64,000 nucleotides of DNA from Flavobacterium sp. GTDB lineage: Bacteria; Bacteroidota; Bacteroidia; Flavobacteriales; Flavobacteriaceae. The notes under the pieces were generated by a model, which saw only the letters and a program-made list of their open reading frames with translations, had not been told where the DNA came from and searched no databases. Where the stretch lies: assembly GCA_021740105.1 (NCBI GenBank), contig JAIPAM010000003.1, positions 62,001-126,000 on the forward strand. Direction: 5' to 3'. Shown piece by piece: positions 24,382 through 32,061 of the stretch (its first letter is position 1; each line of letters opens with the position of its first letter). The translations under genes were made by a program, and so were the position numbers.

Positions 24382-25413
24382 TTGAATAGTAAATTAAACA
24401 ATTCCTTCCTTTTTTCTATCCTAATAATTGGGGTAGTCATCTTGTTCGTACTGAATATCAGCTTGGGGTCAATCAACATACCTGTAAAAGAGGTTTACCA
24501 AAGTTTACTTCATGGATCGTGCAGTAAAGAGTCTTGGAATTACATTATATTGAACTACAGATTACCTAAAGCTATAGTTGCAATTTTAGTTGGCATTGGT
24601 TTGTCTATTAGTGGATTATTAATGCAAACCTTGTTCAGAAATCCTCTTGCAGGACCATATGTTTTAGGTTTAAGCTCGGGTGCAAGTTTAGGAGTAGCTG
24701 TGGTACTTTTAGGCGCTTCTCTTTTACCCATTTCTATATCTGAATTTTTCCTATCCCCCTATGGAATTATTATCGCTTCTAGTTTAGGAAGTTTTATCGT
24801 ATTACTTTCTGTATTAGTCATTGCAAAGCGATTACGAGATACCATGGCGATCTTAATCGTAGGACTGATGTTTGGGAGTTTAACGAGTGCTATTGTTGGA
24901 AGTTTAACCTATTTTAGTTCGGCGGAACAACTTCAGAAATTTACTTTTTGGTCCTTGGGAAATCTCGGAAACCTAACTTGGAATTCCATTGGAATATTAA
25001 CCTTTTGCGTGGTTTTAGGAATAGCGCTTAGTGTTTTTAGTATCAAGCCATTGAATGCATTGCTCTTAGGAGAAAATTACGCGAAAAGTTTAGGGATGAA
25101 CTACAATAAAACCAAGTATATGATTCTATTTGCAACTAGCATTTTAGCTGGAACTATCACTGCTTTTGTAGGACCTATCGCATTCATAGGACTTGCGGTG
25201 CCCCATATTTCTAAATTGGTTTTTCAAACTAGCAACCATAAAATCCTGTTTTGGAGCACCATACTTTTTGGTGCAATCATTATGCTTATTTGCGATAGTA
25301 TAACTCAAATTCCAGGTACTGAAATCGTTCTTCCAATTAACGCGATTACGTCAATTTTGGGAGCACCTATTGTTATTTGGTTATTAGTTAGAAAGAGAAA
25401 AATGATGGGTTAA
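24382..25413 (+). CDS. btuC: ABC transporter permease of the FecCD/BtuC family
   Basis: A 343-residue permease with about ten helices and the family motifs RLPKAIVAILVGIGLSISG (near residues 52-70), LAGPYVLGLSSGASLG, GFIGLAVPH-like GPIAFIGLAVPHISK, and a C-terminal LPINAITSILGAPIVIWLL. The start must be the TTG at 24382: the first helix begins within ten codons and no ATG occurs for about 80 codons. It follows btuF by 1 nt. The ATPase subunit that normally completes the operon is absent; the next gene is trmH on the other strand, ending at the adjacent base. Confidence 0.9.
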   Translation: MNSKLNNSFLFSILIIGVVILFVLNISLGSINIPVKEVYQSLLHGSCSKESWNYIILNYRLPKAIVAILVGIGLSISGLLMQTLFRNPLAGPYVLGLSSGASLGVAVVLLGASLLPISISEFFLSPYGIIIASSLGSFIVLLSVLVIAKRLRDTMAILIVGLMFGSLTSAIVGSLTYFSSAEQLQKFTFWSLGNLGNLTWNSIGILTFCVVLGIALSVFSIKPLNALLLGENYAKSLGMNYNKTKYMILFATSILAGTITAFVGPIAFIGLAVPHISKLVFQTSNHKILFWSTILFGAIIMLICDSITQIPGTEIVLPINAITSILGAPIVIWLLVRKRKMMG

Positions 25414-26073
25414 CTACTTGTTTTCCGTATAATAACGCGACTCTATTCTATTGATATCTTTAATGGTATTTTTTGCCCATTGCAAACGTTTCTCTATAAT
25501 TTCCTCTTCGGTTAATTGCCATTGAATATTAGATTTTCTTAGGCGTTCCGTAATATTTTGAATAATAATTGCTGCTGAAACCGAAATATTAAGACTTTCT
25601 GTAAATCCAACCATCGGTATTTTTAGAAATCCGTCTGCCCTCTTCAAAATTTCATCCGATAATCCATCGCGCTCTGTTCCAAAAAATAGGGCACTCGGCT
25701 TCGAAATATCAAAATCTTCTAACAAACAGTCGTTTTCATGTGGCGTGGTTGCAATGATTTGGTAACCTCGAGATTGCAAATTATCCAAGCAACCAGAAAT
25801 ACTATCGAAAGCGTTAATATCAACCCATTTTTGAGCGCCCATAGCAATTTCTTTATCGATACGTTTTCCGAAACGCTGCTCTATTACATTGAGCTCTTGA
25901 ATTCCAAAAACCTCGCAACTTCTCATAACCGCGCTGGTATTGTGCATTTGAAAAACATCTTCTACAGCGACTGTAAAATGTCGTGTTCTGTTTTTTAGCA
26001 CATTTAAAAAACGCTCTTTTCGGTTCTCAGTAAGAATATTTTCTAGGAATTCTAAATAAGCAATATCGATCAT
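25414..26073 (-). CDS. trmH: tRNA (guanosine-2'-O-)-methyltransferase
   Basis: A 219-residue SPOUT methyltransferase. The three knot motifs are present: HNTSAVMRSCEVFG (about residues 43-56), LFFGTERDGLSDE (about 133-145), and IPMVGFTESLNISVSAAI (about 155-172). Length and the basic C-terminal helix fit TrmH, which methylates G18 in the D loop of tRNAs. Its stop codon abuts the btuC stop codon on the opposite strand without a spacer, so both transcripts must run into each other's 3' regions or share a hidden end signal. Confidence 0.92.
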   Translation of the reverse strand: MIDIAYLEFLENILTENRKERFLNVLKNRTRHFTVAVEDVFQMHNTSAVMRSCEVFGIQELNVIEQRFGKRIDKEIAMGAQKWVDINAFDSISGCLDNLQSRGYQIIATTPHENDCLLEDFDISKPSALFFGTERDGLSDEILKRADGFLKIPMVGFTESLNISVSAAIIIQNITERLRKSNIQWQLTEEEIIEKRLQWAKNTIKDINRIESRYYTENK

Positions 26074-26240
26074 GGATAATTTATTTTCGGTAAATTTAGA
26101 AACAAATTTGACTTAATAAAACTTTTAAATTCATAGTTTATAATGATAATAATCCTAAAAAAATTATAGAATGATTGCTACCAATTTATCAACACAATGA
26201 ATCAACAGTATTATTAAACAATTATATTCAAACATTTCTG

Positions 26241-26248
26241 TATCTTTG
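26241..26248 (+). promoter_or_regulatory. -7 promoter box of purB
   Basis: TATCTTTG lies 23 nt before the purB ATG. No convincing TTTG at the -33 position. The rest of the trmH-purB gap (26074-26240) is AT-rich and shows nothing else. Confidence 0.55.
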
Positions 26249-26271
26249 CGCTTTCAAAAAACAACACTACA

Positions 26272-27618
26272 ATGACTACTTTAAACGAATTAAATGCTGT
26301 TTCCCCTATAGACGGAAGATACAGAAATAAGACCGTTTCACTGGCTCCATTCTTTTCAGAAGAAGCTTTAATTAAATACCGCGTATTAATTGAAATTGAG
26401 TACTTTATCGCTTTATGTGAAATTCCATTACCTCAGTTAAAAGAAATCGACAAAGGAGTTTATGAAAGTCTTAGAAATCTCTACAATAACTTTTCTACAC
26501 AGGACGCGCTTTGGATTAAAGAAACTGAAAAAACAACCAATCACGATGTTAAAGCGGTAGAGTATTTTATTAAAGAGGCATTCGAAAAATTAGGCTTGTC
26601 ATCCTACAAAGAGTTCATTCATTTTGGTTTGACTTCTCAGGATATTAATAATACTGCAATTCCATTATCTACAAAAGAAGCCTTTGAAAAAGTCTATTTA
26701 CCCTCTTTAATTGCTTTAATCTCTAAATTAAAAGAGTTAAGTGTTGAATGGCGTGACGTTCCTATGCTGGCAAAAACCCACGGACAACCAGCCTCTCCCA
26801 CTCGCTTGGGTAAAGAAATTGGCGTTTTTGTAGAGCGATTAGAAGAACAAATGCGTTTACTATTTAATATTCCATTTGCAGCTAAATTTGGTGGCGCAAC
26901 TGGTAATTACAATGCTCATCATGTTGCTTATCCACATATAGATTGGAAACAATTTGGCAGTCATTTTGTTGAAGAAAACTTAGGCTTGCACCATTCTTTT
27001 CCAACAACACAAATAGAACATTACGATCATTTTGCTGCGTTTTTTGACGCTTTAAAAAGAATCAACACGATTATAATTGACCTGGACAGAGACATTTGGA
27101 CCTATGTTTCAATGGAATATTTCAAGCAAAAAATTAAGGCAGGAGAAATTGGATCCTCGGCGATGCCTCATAAAGTAAACCCTATTGATTTTGAAAATTC
27201 AGAAGGAAATTTAGGAATGGCCAATGCTATTTTTGAGCATCTTTCAGCAAAATTACCGCTATCAAGGTTGCAACGTGATTTGACTGATAGTACAGTATTA
27301 AGAAATATTGGGGTTCCGATGGGACATACTTTAATTGCTTTTGAATCAACATTAAAAGGATTGAATAAATTATTGTTGAATGAGCCAAAATTTCATGAAG
27401 ATTTAGAAAAAAACTGGGCTGTAGTAGCAGAAGCAATTCAAACGATATTAAGAAGAGAAGGTTATCCAAATCCATATGAAGCATTGAAGGGATTGACTAG
27501 AACCAACGAAGCGATTGATAAAAATGCCATTCATAATTTCATAGCCACTCTTTCGGTTTCAGATGAAATAAAAGCAGAATTAATGCGAATTACTCCGAGT
27601 AATTTTGTGGGGATATAA
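26272..27618 (+). CDS. purB: adenylosuccinate lyase
   Basis: A 448-residue member of the fumarase/aspartase superfamily. It has TTNHDVKAVEYFIKE (near residues 90-104), FGLTSQDINNTA (near 122-133), and the signature loop SSAMPHKVNPIDFE (near 297-310) that holds the catalytic serine. It removes fumarate from SAICAR and from adenylosuccinate in purine synthesis. It is transcribed alone, with its own promoter box and a strong terminator just after it. All the usual active-site segments are intact. Confidence 0.97.
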   Translation: MTTLNELNAVSPIDGRYRNKTVSLAPFFSEEALIKYRVLIEIEYFIALCEIPLPQLKEIDKGVYESLRNLYNNFSTQDALWIKETEKTTNHDVKAVEYFIKEAFEKLGLSSYKEFIHFGLTSQDINNTAIPLSTKEAFEKVYLPSLIALISKLKELSVEWRDVPMLAKTHGQPASPTRLGKEIGVFVERLEEQMRLLFNIPFAAKFGGATGNYNAHHVAYPHIDWKQFGSHFVEENLGLHHSFPTTQIEHYDHFAAFFDALKRINTIIIDLDRDIWTYVSMEYFKQKIKAGEIGSSAMPHKVNPIDFENSEGNLGMANAIFEHLSAKLPLSRLQRDLTDSTVLRNIGVPMGHTLIAFESTLKGLNKLLLNEPKFHEDLEKNWAVVAEAIQTILRREGYPNPYEALKGLTRTNEAIDKNAIHNFIATLSVSDEIKAELMRITPSNFVGI

Positions 27619-27637
27619 ATACTCTAAACTTATAATT

Positions 27638-27669
27638 AAACCCGCTAAACAATTTTATTTAGCGGGTTT
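27638..27669 (+). terminator. terminator after purB
   Basis: A perfect 12-bp stem (AAACCCGCTAAA with TTTAGCGGGTTT), 8-nt loop, then a T-rich tail. It begins 20 nt after the purB stop. Confidence 0.9.
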
Positions 27670-27755
27670 TGATTTTTTTTTACTAAAACTAAACTCAAGT
27701 TTGGTATGTGATATTGATTTTTAATTGAAATTTTTTTATTAAATCCAAAATCTAA

Positions 27756-29102
27756 CTACTCCTCTACTTTCTTAACGACTTTTCTGGCAACTTCAATTTT
27801 GTACTTTTTACCCTTCATTTTTTCATCGCGAATATTTTGAAGTAAGTCTTTCACTTTATTGAATTTTACTGCCGCAAACGATATAAAATCTTTTACTTCA
27901 ATCAATCCCAAATCACCTTTTTCTAGTTTACCTTTTTGAGAAAAGAAGCCAACAATGTCAATTTTATTCAACTTGTTTTTCTTTCCTCCACTGATGTAAA
28001 TGGTTTGAAATTCTGGGGGTTTTGGTAATGAATTGGAATTTTCCACTTTCAAACCTTCCATTCCATAATCGATGTAATCCATTTTTTTCTCACTTTCGTG
28101 AGCGATAATGTAGGCGGTACCGGAAGCTAACATACGCGCGGTTCTTCCGTTTCTATGTGTAAATTCATCTTCTTTGGAAGGCAAATGATAATGAATTACG
28201 TGTTTCATTTCTGGAATATCCAGTCCACGAGCAGCTAAATCGGTAGTGACTAAATAACTCACACTCCCGTTTCTGAACTGAATTAAAGCACGTTCTCGTT
28301 CGTCCTGATCCATCCCGCCGTGGTAATAAGTGGCATAAATTCCTTTATCATTTAAGGTATCGCTAATGCGTTCGGCAGCATCGCGGTGGTTGCAAAATAT
28401 TAATGCCGATTGAGATTTTAAAGAACAAATCAGATTGAACAAACTACCAATTTTGTCTTTTTCTTTAGAAACTACCAATTTCATGGATAAATTCGTGCGC
28501 TCTTCTTGGGCAGGAATATAATCTAAAATTGTAGGATTGTTCACTCGCGTGTATTTTGGAATTTCAATATCGGAAGTGGCCGAAACCAAAACGCGTTTGT
28601 TTAGTTTGGTTAATTTCCCAATGATAAATGACATTTGCTCATGGAAACCCAATTGTAAAGATTTATCAAATTCGTCCAAAACCAACGTTTGAATTTTGTC
28701 CAAACGAAAAATTCCTCGATCTATGTGGTCTGCAATTCGTCCTGGTGTTCCAATTAAAACTGCTGGCGGATTGCTTAAATTCTTAATTTCAGTATCGATT
28801 GAATGTCCGCCATAGCAAACATTTACTTTATAATCGGTTCCCATTTTCTTCCAAACTTGCTCAATTTGCAAAGCCAATTCACGTGAGGAAACTAAAATTA
28901 AACATTGTACCGAAAGAATTTCAGGTTGTAACATTTCAAATATTGGCAATAAAAAAGCCAGCGTTTTTCCAGAACCAGTCGGTGATAAAAGCAGGATATT
29001 GTTATCACTCAATATGGATTCTTGAGCAGCAATTTGCATTTCGTTTAGGTTTTCGATACCTAAATTGAGAAGTATATTATTGGAATGGTATTTATTTTTC
29101 AT
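27756..29102 (-). CDS. dbpA: DEAD-box RNA helicase, DbpA-like
   Basis: A 448-residue RNA helicase. The Q motif region has NEMQ; Walker A is SPTGSGKT (near residues 39-46); then SSRELALQ, TPGRI, an LDEFDKS box (DEFD instead of the usual DEAD, near 142), SAT, RGLDIP and HRNGRTAR. The last 75 residues form a DbpA-type RNA-binding domain with the KNKLNKIDIVGFF opening. DbpA acts on 23S rRNA in 50S assembly. The name rests on this C-terminal domain; the DEFD variant keeps the two ATP-coordinating acidic residues. Confidence 0.88.
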   Translation of the reverse strand: MKNKYHSNNILLNLGIENLNEMQIAAQESILSDNNILLLSPTGSGKTLAFLLPIFEMLQPEILSVQCLILVSSRELALQIEQVWKKMGTDYKVNVCYGGHSIDTEIKNLSNPPAVLIGTPGRIADHIDRGIFRLDKIQTLVLDEFDKSLQLGFHEQMSFIIGKLTKLNKRVLVSATSDIEIPKYTRVNNPTILDYIPAQEERTNLSMKLVVSKEKDKIGSLFNLICSLKSQSALIFCNHRDAAERISDTLNDKGIYATYYHGGMDQDERERALIQFRNGSVSYLVTTDLAARGLDIPEMKHVIHYHLPSKEDEFTHRNGRTARMLASGTAYIIAHESEKKMDYIDYGMEGLKVENSNSLPKPPEFQTIYISGGKKNKLNKIDIVGFFSQKGKLEKGDLGLIEVKDFISFAAVKFNKVKDLLQNIRDEKMKGKKYKIEVARKVVKKVEE

Positions 29103-29186
29103 TTTGCAAAGGTAAACCCAATAATTAATTATAAAATATAAATGTTGAATTATAAATTGGGAGATTGAAAAACAACTAGCTTACTT

Positions 29187-29774
29187 TTATTCTTCAAATA
29201 ACAACTTGATGTTTTCGTAAGAGTTTTTAAGTGCCTCTTTAATTTGTTCGGGATTCTTCCATTCTACTTTTTCAATTCCTTCTTCGGATTGACCAATTGG
29301 AATTCCATCATAAGTAGATTGCATTTCAAACCAATGGGTGACTTTAAGTTTGTAAATACCGTTTCGTTTAAAAATATGATAGGTTTTTTGAAGTTTTTTT
29401 GAAATTGACAATCCGTTTACGCCAGTTTCTTCCTCTACTTCGCGAATGGCAGTGTCTTCAATTTCTTCCCCTTTATTGGTTCCGCCTTTCGGCAAATCCC
29501 ACTTTCCATTTCTGAAAATAAATAAAACTTCACCGTTTTTATTGTAAACTAAACCGCCTCCAGCTTTATTTACCGGGATTTTTGTCTTTAAAACCTTCAA
29601 TATTTCCTTTTCATCGGGATGGTACAAATAGGCTTTTTGAATTTTATTTTGGAAATATTTTACGATAAGCTGTTTGAAATCAACACTTTCAAGTAAAAAC
29701 AGTTGAAAATCTGTTTCTTTAAAGATTTGATTTGTTAAAAAAAGTGGTTTATCGTTGACAAAAACTTTATACAT
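29187..29774 (-). CDS. NUDIX hydrolase
   Basis: A 195-residue protein with an N-terminal domain of about 65 residues of unknown role, then a NUDIX fold. The NUDIX box reads GTNKGEEIEDTAIREVEEETG, near residues 103-123, with the REVEEETG catalytic helix complete. Such enzymes cleave nucleoside diphosphates linked to other groups. The substrate is not predictable. The ATG at 29774 is used; a possible start 9 codons upstream would lie inside pyrE. Its start codon overlaps the pyrE -7 box and the divergent ATGs are only 7 bp apart. Confidence 0.88.
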   Translation of the reverse strand: MYKVFVNDKPLFLTNQIFKETDFQLFLLESVDFKQLIVKYFQNKIQKAYLYHPDEKEILKVLKTKIPVNKAGGGLVYNKNGEVLFIFRNGKWDLPKGGTNKGEEIEDTAIREVEEETGVNGLSISKKLQKTYHIFKRNGIYKLKVTHWFEMQSTYDGIPIGQSEEGIEKVEWKNPEQIKEALKNSYENIKLLFEE

Positions 29775-29777
29775 TTG
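29770..29777 (+). promoter_or_regulatory. -7 promoter box of pyrE
   Basis: TACATTTG ends 4 nt before the pyrE ATG (29782). By the usual spacing transcription would begin at or within 1-2 nt of the A of ATG, so the mRNA may be leaderless. The box also overlaps the divergent NUDIX start codon. Confidence 0.6.
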
Positions 29778-29781
29778 TACT

Positions 29782-30423
29782 ATGATTTTTAATAAAGACA
29801 CAGCCGAAAAAACTGCCGAATTGCTTTTACAAATTAATGCAATTAAATTGAATCCACGAAATCCTTTTACATGGGCTTCAGGATGGAACTCCCCTATTTA
29901 TTGTGACAATAGAATAACTCTCTCATTTCCAGCAGTTAGAAATTACATTCGAGATGAATTTTCTAAAAATATTGAAAAACAGTTTGGCAAACCAGATGTA
30001 ATTGCTGGAGTCGCTACTGGTGCGATTGGAATTGGTATTTTAGTTGCAGAAAGCTTAGGATTACCATTTGTATATGTTCGCCCAGAGCCTAAAAAACACG
30101 GTCGATTGAACCAAGTGGAAGGTTATTTGCAAAAAGGACAAAACGTAATTGTGGTTGAAGATTTAATTAGTACCGGAAATAGCAGTTTGCTAGCTGTTGA
30201 AGCTTTAAAAGAAGCGGGCGCAAATGTGAAAGGGATGGCTGCAATTTTCAGTTATGGCTTTGATGTTGCTTCTGAAAATTTCAAAAATGCCAATGTTGAT
30301 TTATTTACATTAAGCAACTACGAGAACTTATTACCATTGGCTGTAGCCAAAAGATATATAACTGAAGAAGAAGAAATCACCTTGCAAGAGTGGAGAAAAA
30401 GTCCCTCTACTTGGGGAAAATAA
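29782..30423 (+). CDS. pyrE: orotate phosphoribosyltransferase
   Basis: A 213-residue type I phosphoribosyltransferase. It has the OPRTase opening NPFTWASGWNSPIYCDNR (near residues 27-44), VYVRPEPKKHGR (near 105-116), and the PRPP motif VIVVEDLISTGNSS (near 127-140). It couples orotate to PRPP in UMP synthesis. The ATG at 29782 is chosen since the earlier in-frame start would lie upstream of the promoter box. A SRPBCC-family gene follows 21 nt later on the same strand. Confidence 0.96.
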   Translation: MIFNKDTAEKTAELLLQINAIKLNPRNPFTWASGWNSPIYCDNRITLSFPAVRNYIRDEFSKNIEKQFGKPDVIAGVATGAIGIGILVAESLGLPFVYVRPEPKKHGRLNQVEGYLQKGQNVIVVEDLISTGNSSLLAVEALKEAGANVKGMAAIFSYGFDVASENFKNANVDLFTLSNYENLLPLAVAKRYITEEEEITLQEWRKSPSTWGK

Positions 30424-30444
30424 ATACCCTAACATTCCAAAAAT

Positions 30445-30837
30445 ATGAATTTAGAAAGTCCAAAAGTTACCGTTCAAAATAATGCTGCATACTTGTTTAA
30501 CGCACTTTGTGATGTAAACAATTTTGAAAAATTAATGCCAGAAAGCATTGCTAAATTTGAAGTTACCGATGCTGATTCGTTTATCTTTGGATTGAAAGGA
30601 ATGCCTGAAATTAAATTGAGAATGAAGGATAAAACTCCAAATTCTAAAATTGTTTTGGGTGCTGCTAGCGATAAATTACCTTTTACCTTAACTGCCAATA
30701 TTGAAACTATTTCTGATTCTTCTTCGGAAATTCAATTGGTATTTGAAGGTGAATTTAATGCAATGATGGCAATGATGGTAAAAGGTCCAATTACTAAATT
30801 CATTGAGACTTTATCAGAAAATATGCACAAGTTGTAA
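30445..30837 (+). CDS. SRPBCC (START-like) family protein
   Basis: A 130-residue single-domain protein with the layout of SRPBCC/polyketide cyclase-like ligand-binding folds: an opening strand ESPKVTVQNNA, a short helix YLFNALCDVNNFEKLMP, then alternating strands, and a long C-terminal helix with GPITKFIETLSENM. These folds bind hydrophobic ligands. No signal peptide is present. It is probably co-transcribed with pyrE (21-nt gap) and convergent with birA. The ligand is unknown. Confidence 0.8.
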   Translation: MNLESPKVTVQNNAAYLFNALCDVNNFEKLMPESIAKFEVTDADSFIFGLKGMPEIKLRMKDKTPNSKIVLGAASDKLPFTLTANIETISDSSSEIQLVFEGEFNAMMAMMVKGPITKFIETLSENMHKL

Positions 30838-30850
30838 ATATGATTTACAT

Positions 30851-31582
30851 TTAGTACAACAACTGAATTTCTTTTATTCCATAAGTTTCGATAGTATCAT
30901 TTTCTAATTTTACTTCTAATTTTCCTTTAGAATTTACTCCTTGAATTATTCCCATAAATTGAGTTTCATCAGGTAATGAAAATGGCATTGGAATTCCTAA
31001 TTTAAATAATTTGTTATTGTAATTCTCCCATAATTGGGAGACCAATTTATTATTAAGTAAATCGCAATTCAATTTCAAACATTCGATAAACTGATTTAGG
31101 ATCAATTCTTGATCAAATTCTTTTTTCATAATTACTGCCAAAGAAGATGCTTTAGGAAGTTCGTCAAAATTTTGTTGGTTAACATTTAAACCTACCCCAA
31201 TAATTGAGTTAATTTCTCCATTATTTTTGATAGTGTTTTCAATTAATATTCCAGCTACTTTTTTATTATCTGACATTATGTCGTTTGGCCATTTTATGGT
31301 TAAATTTGGGATGTTATTTTTTTCTAATGCAGTAATAATTGACAATGCAACGGCTACATTAAGATCAAAAATTTCAGATATATCGGTTAACAATTTGTTT
31401 ATTAAAACGCTACACATAAGGTTTTTACCGGTCTCCGAATCCCATTTAGCACCCATTTGACCTTTGCCGTTAGTTTGGTTTTCAGCGGTAACCACAGTAA
31501 AATTCTCAAGTATTTGTTCGCCTGACAACCGCTTCAGAAAATCATTGGTAGAATCTATGGCATCGAGTTTGATTAATTTCAT
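30851..31582 (-). CDS. birA: biotin--[acetyl-CoA-carboxylase] ligase
   Basis: A 243-residue biotin protein ligase. The biotinyl-AMP loop NGKGQMGAKW lies near residues 37-46, followed by NLMCSVL, and the KWPNDI motif near 98-103 with KVAGILIE just after. It attaches biotin to carrier proteins such as the acetyl-CoA carboxylase carrier. It has no N-terminal DNA-binding domain, so it is not a repressor of biotin genes, unlike the E. coli protein. It is divergent from rsfS. Confidence 0.95.
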   Translation of the reverse strand: MKLIKLDAIDSTNDFLKRLSGEQILENFTVVTAENQTNGKGQMGAKWDSETGKNLMCSVLINKLLTDISEIFDLNVAVALSIITALEKNNIPNLTIKWPNDIMSDNKKVAGILIENTIKNNGEINSIIGVGLNVNQQNFDELPKASSLAVIMKKEFDQELILNQFIECLKLNCDLLNNKLVSQLWENYNNKLFKLGIPMPFSLPDETQFMGIIQGVNSKGKLEVKLENDTIETYGIKEIQLLY

Positions 31583-31647
31583 ATTGAAAAAATAGACTGT
31601 GATAATTTAAACTTGTGTTAAGTTTCAAAATTAAGTACAAAAAATGG

Positions 31648-31655
31648 TAACTTTG
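31648..31655 (+). promoter_or_regulatory. -7 promoter box of rsfS-ftsH
   Basis: TAACTTTG lies 21 nt before the rsfS ATG. A minus-strand TAATTTTG (31633-31626) for birA lies 14 bp to the left, so the two divergent promoters overlap. Confidence 0.55.
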
Positions 31656-31676
31656 CAAAAAATATAAAATTAATAA

Positions 31677-32048
31677 ATGGCTAAAAAGAATAATAGTAAT
31701 GATGTTTTGTTGACAAACATAATTAAAGGAATTGAGGAAGTTAAGGGAAATGATATAGACATTTTAGATTTAAGAGCAATTGATAATTCAGCATGTGATT
31801 ATTTCGTTATTTGTAACGGAAATTCCAATACTCAAGTAACTGCAATAGTAAATTCTGTTCAAAAAACAGTTTCAAAAGAAATAAAAGACAAACCTTGGCA
31901 TGTAGAAGGGATGGAAAATGCAGAATGGGTATTAATGGATTATGTTAATATTGTAGTTCACGTTTTTCAAAAAAATATTAGAGAATATTATAACATTGAA
32001 AGTCTTTGGGGTGATGCTAAAATCACTACTATTGAAAATAAATATTAA
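31677..32048 (+). CDS. rsfS: ribosome silencing factor
   Basis: A 123-residue RsfS/Iojap protein. The core DILDLRAIDNSACDYFVIC (near residues 25-43) and WHVEGMENAEWVLMDY (near 77-92) are family hallmarks. It binds protein uL14 and prevents subunit joining when nutrients are scarce. It is followed by ftsH after 13 nt. Confidence 0.95.
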   Translation: MAKKNNSNDVLLTNIIKGIEEVKGNDIDILDLRAIDNSACDYFVICNGNSNTQVTAIVNSVQKTVSKEIKDKPWHVEGMENAEWVLMDYVNIVVHVFQKNIREYYNIESLWGDAKITTIENKY

Positions 32049-32061
32049 GTAAATTAATTAA

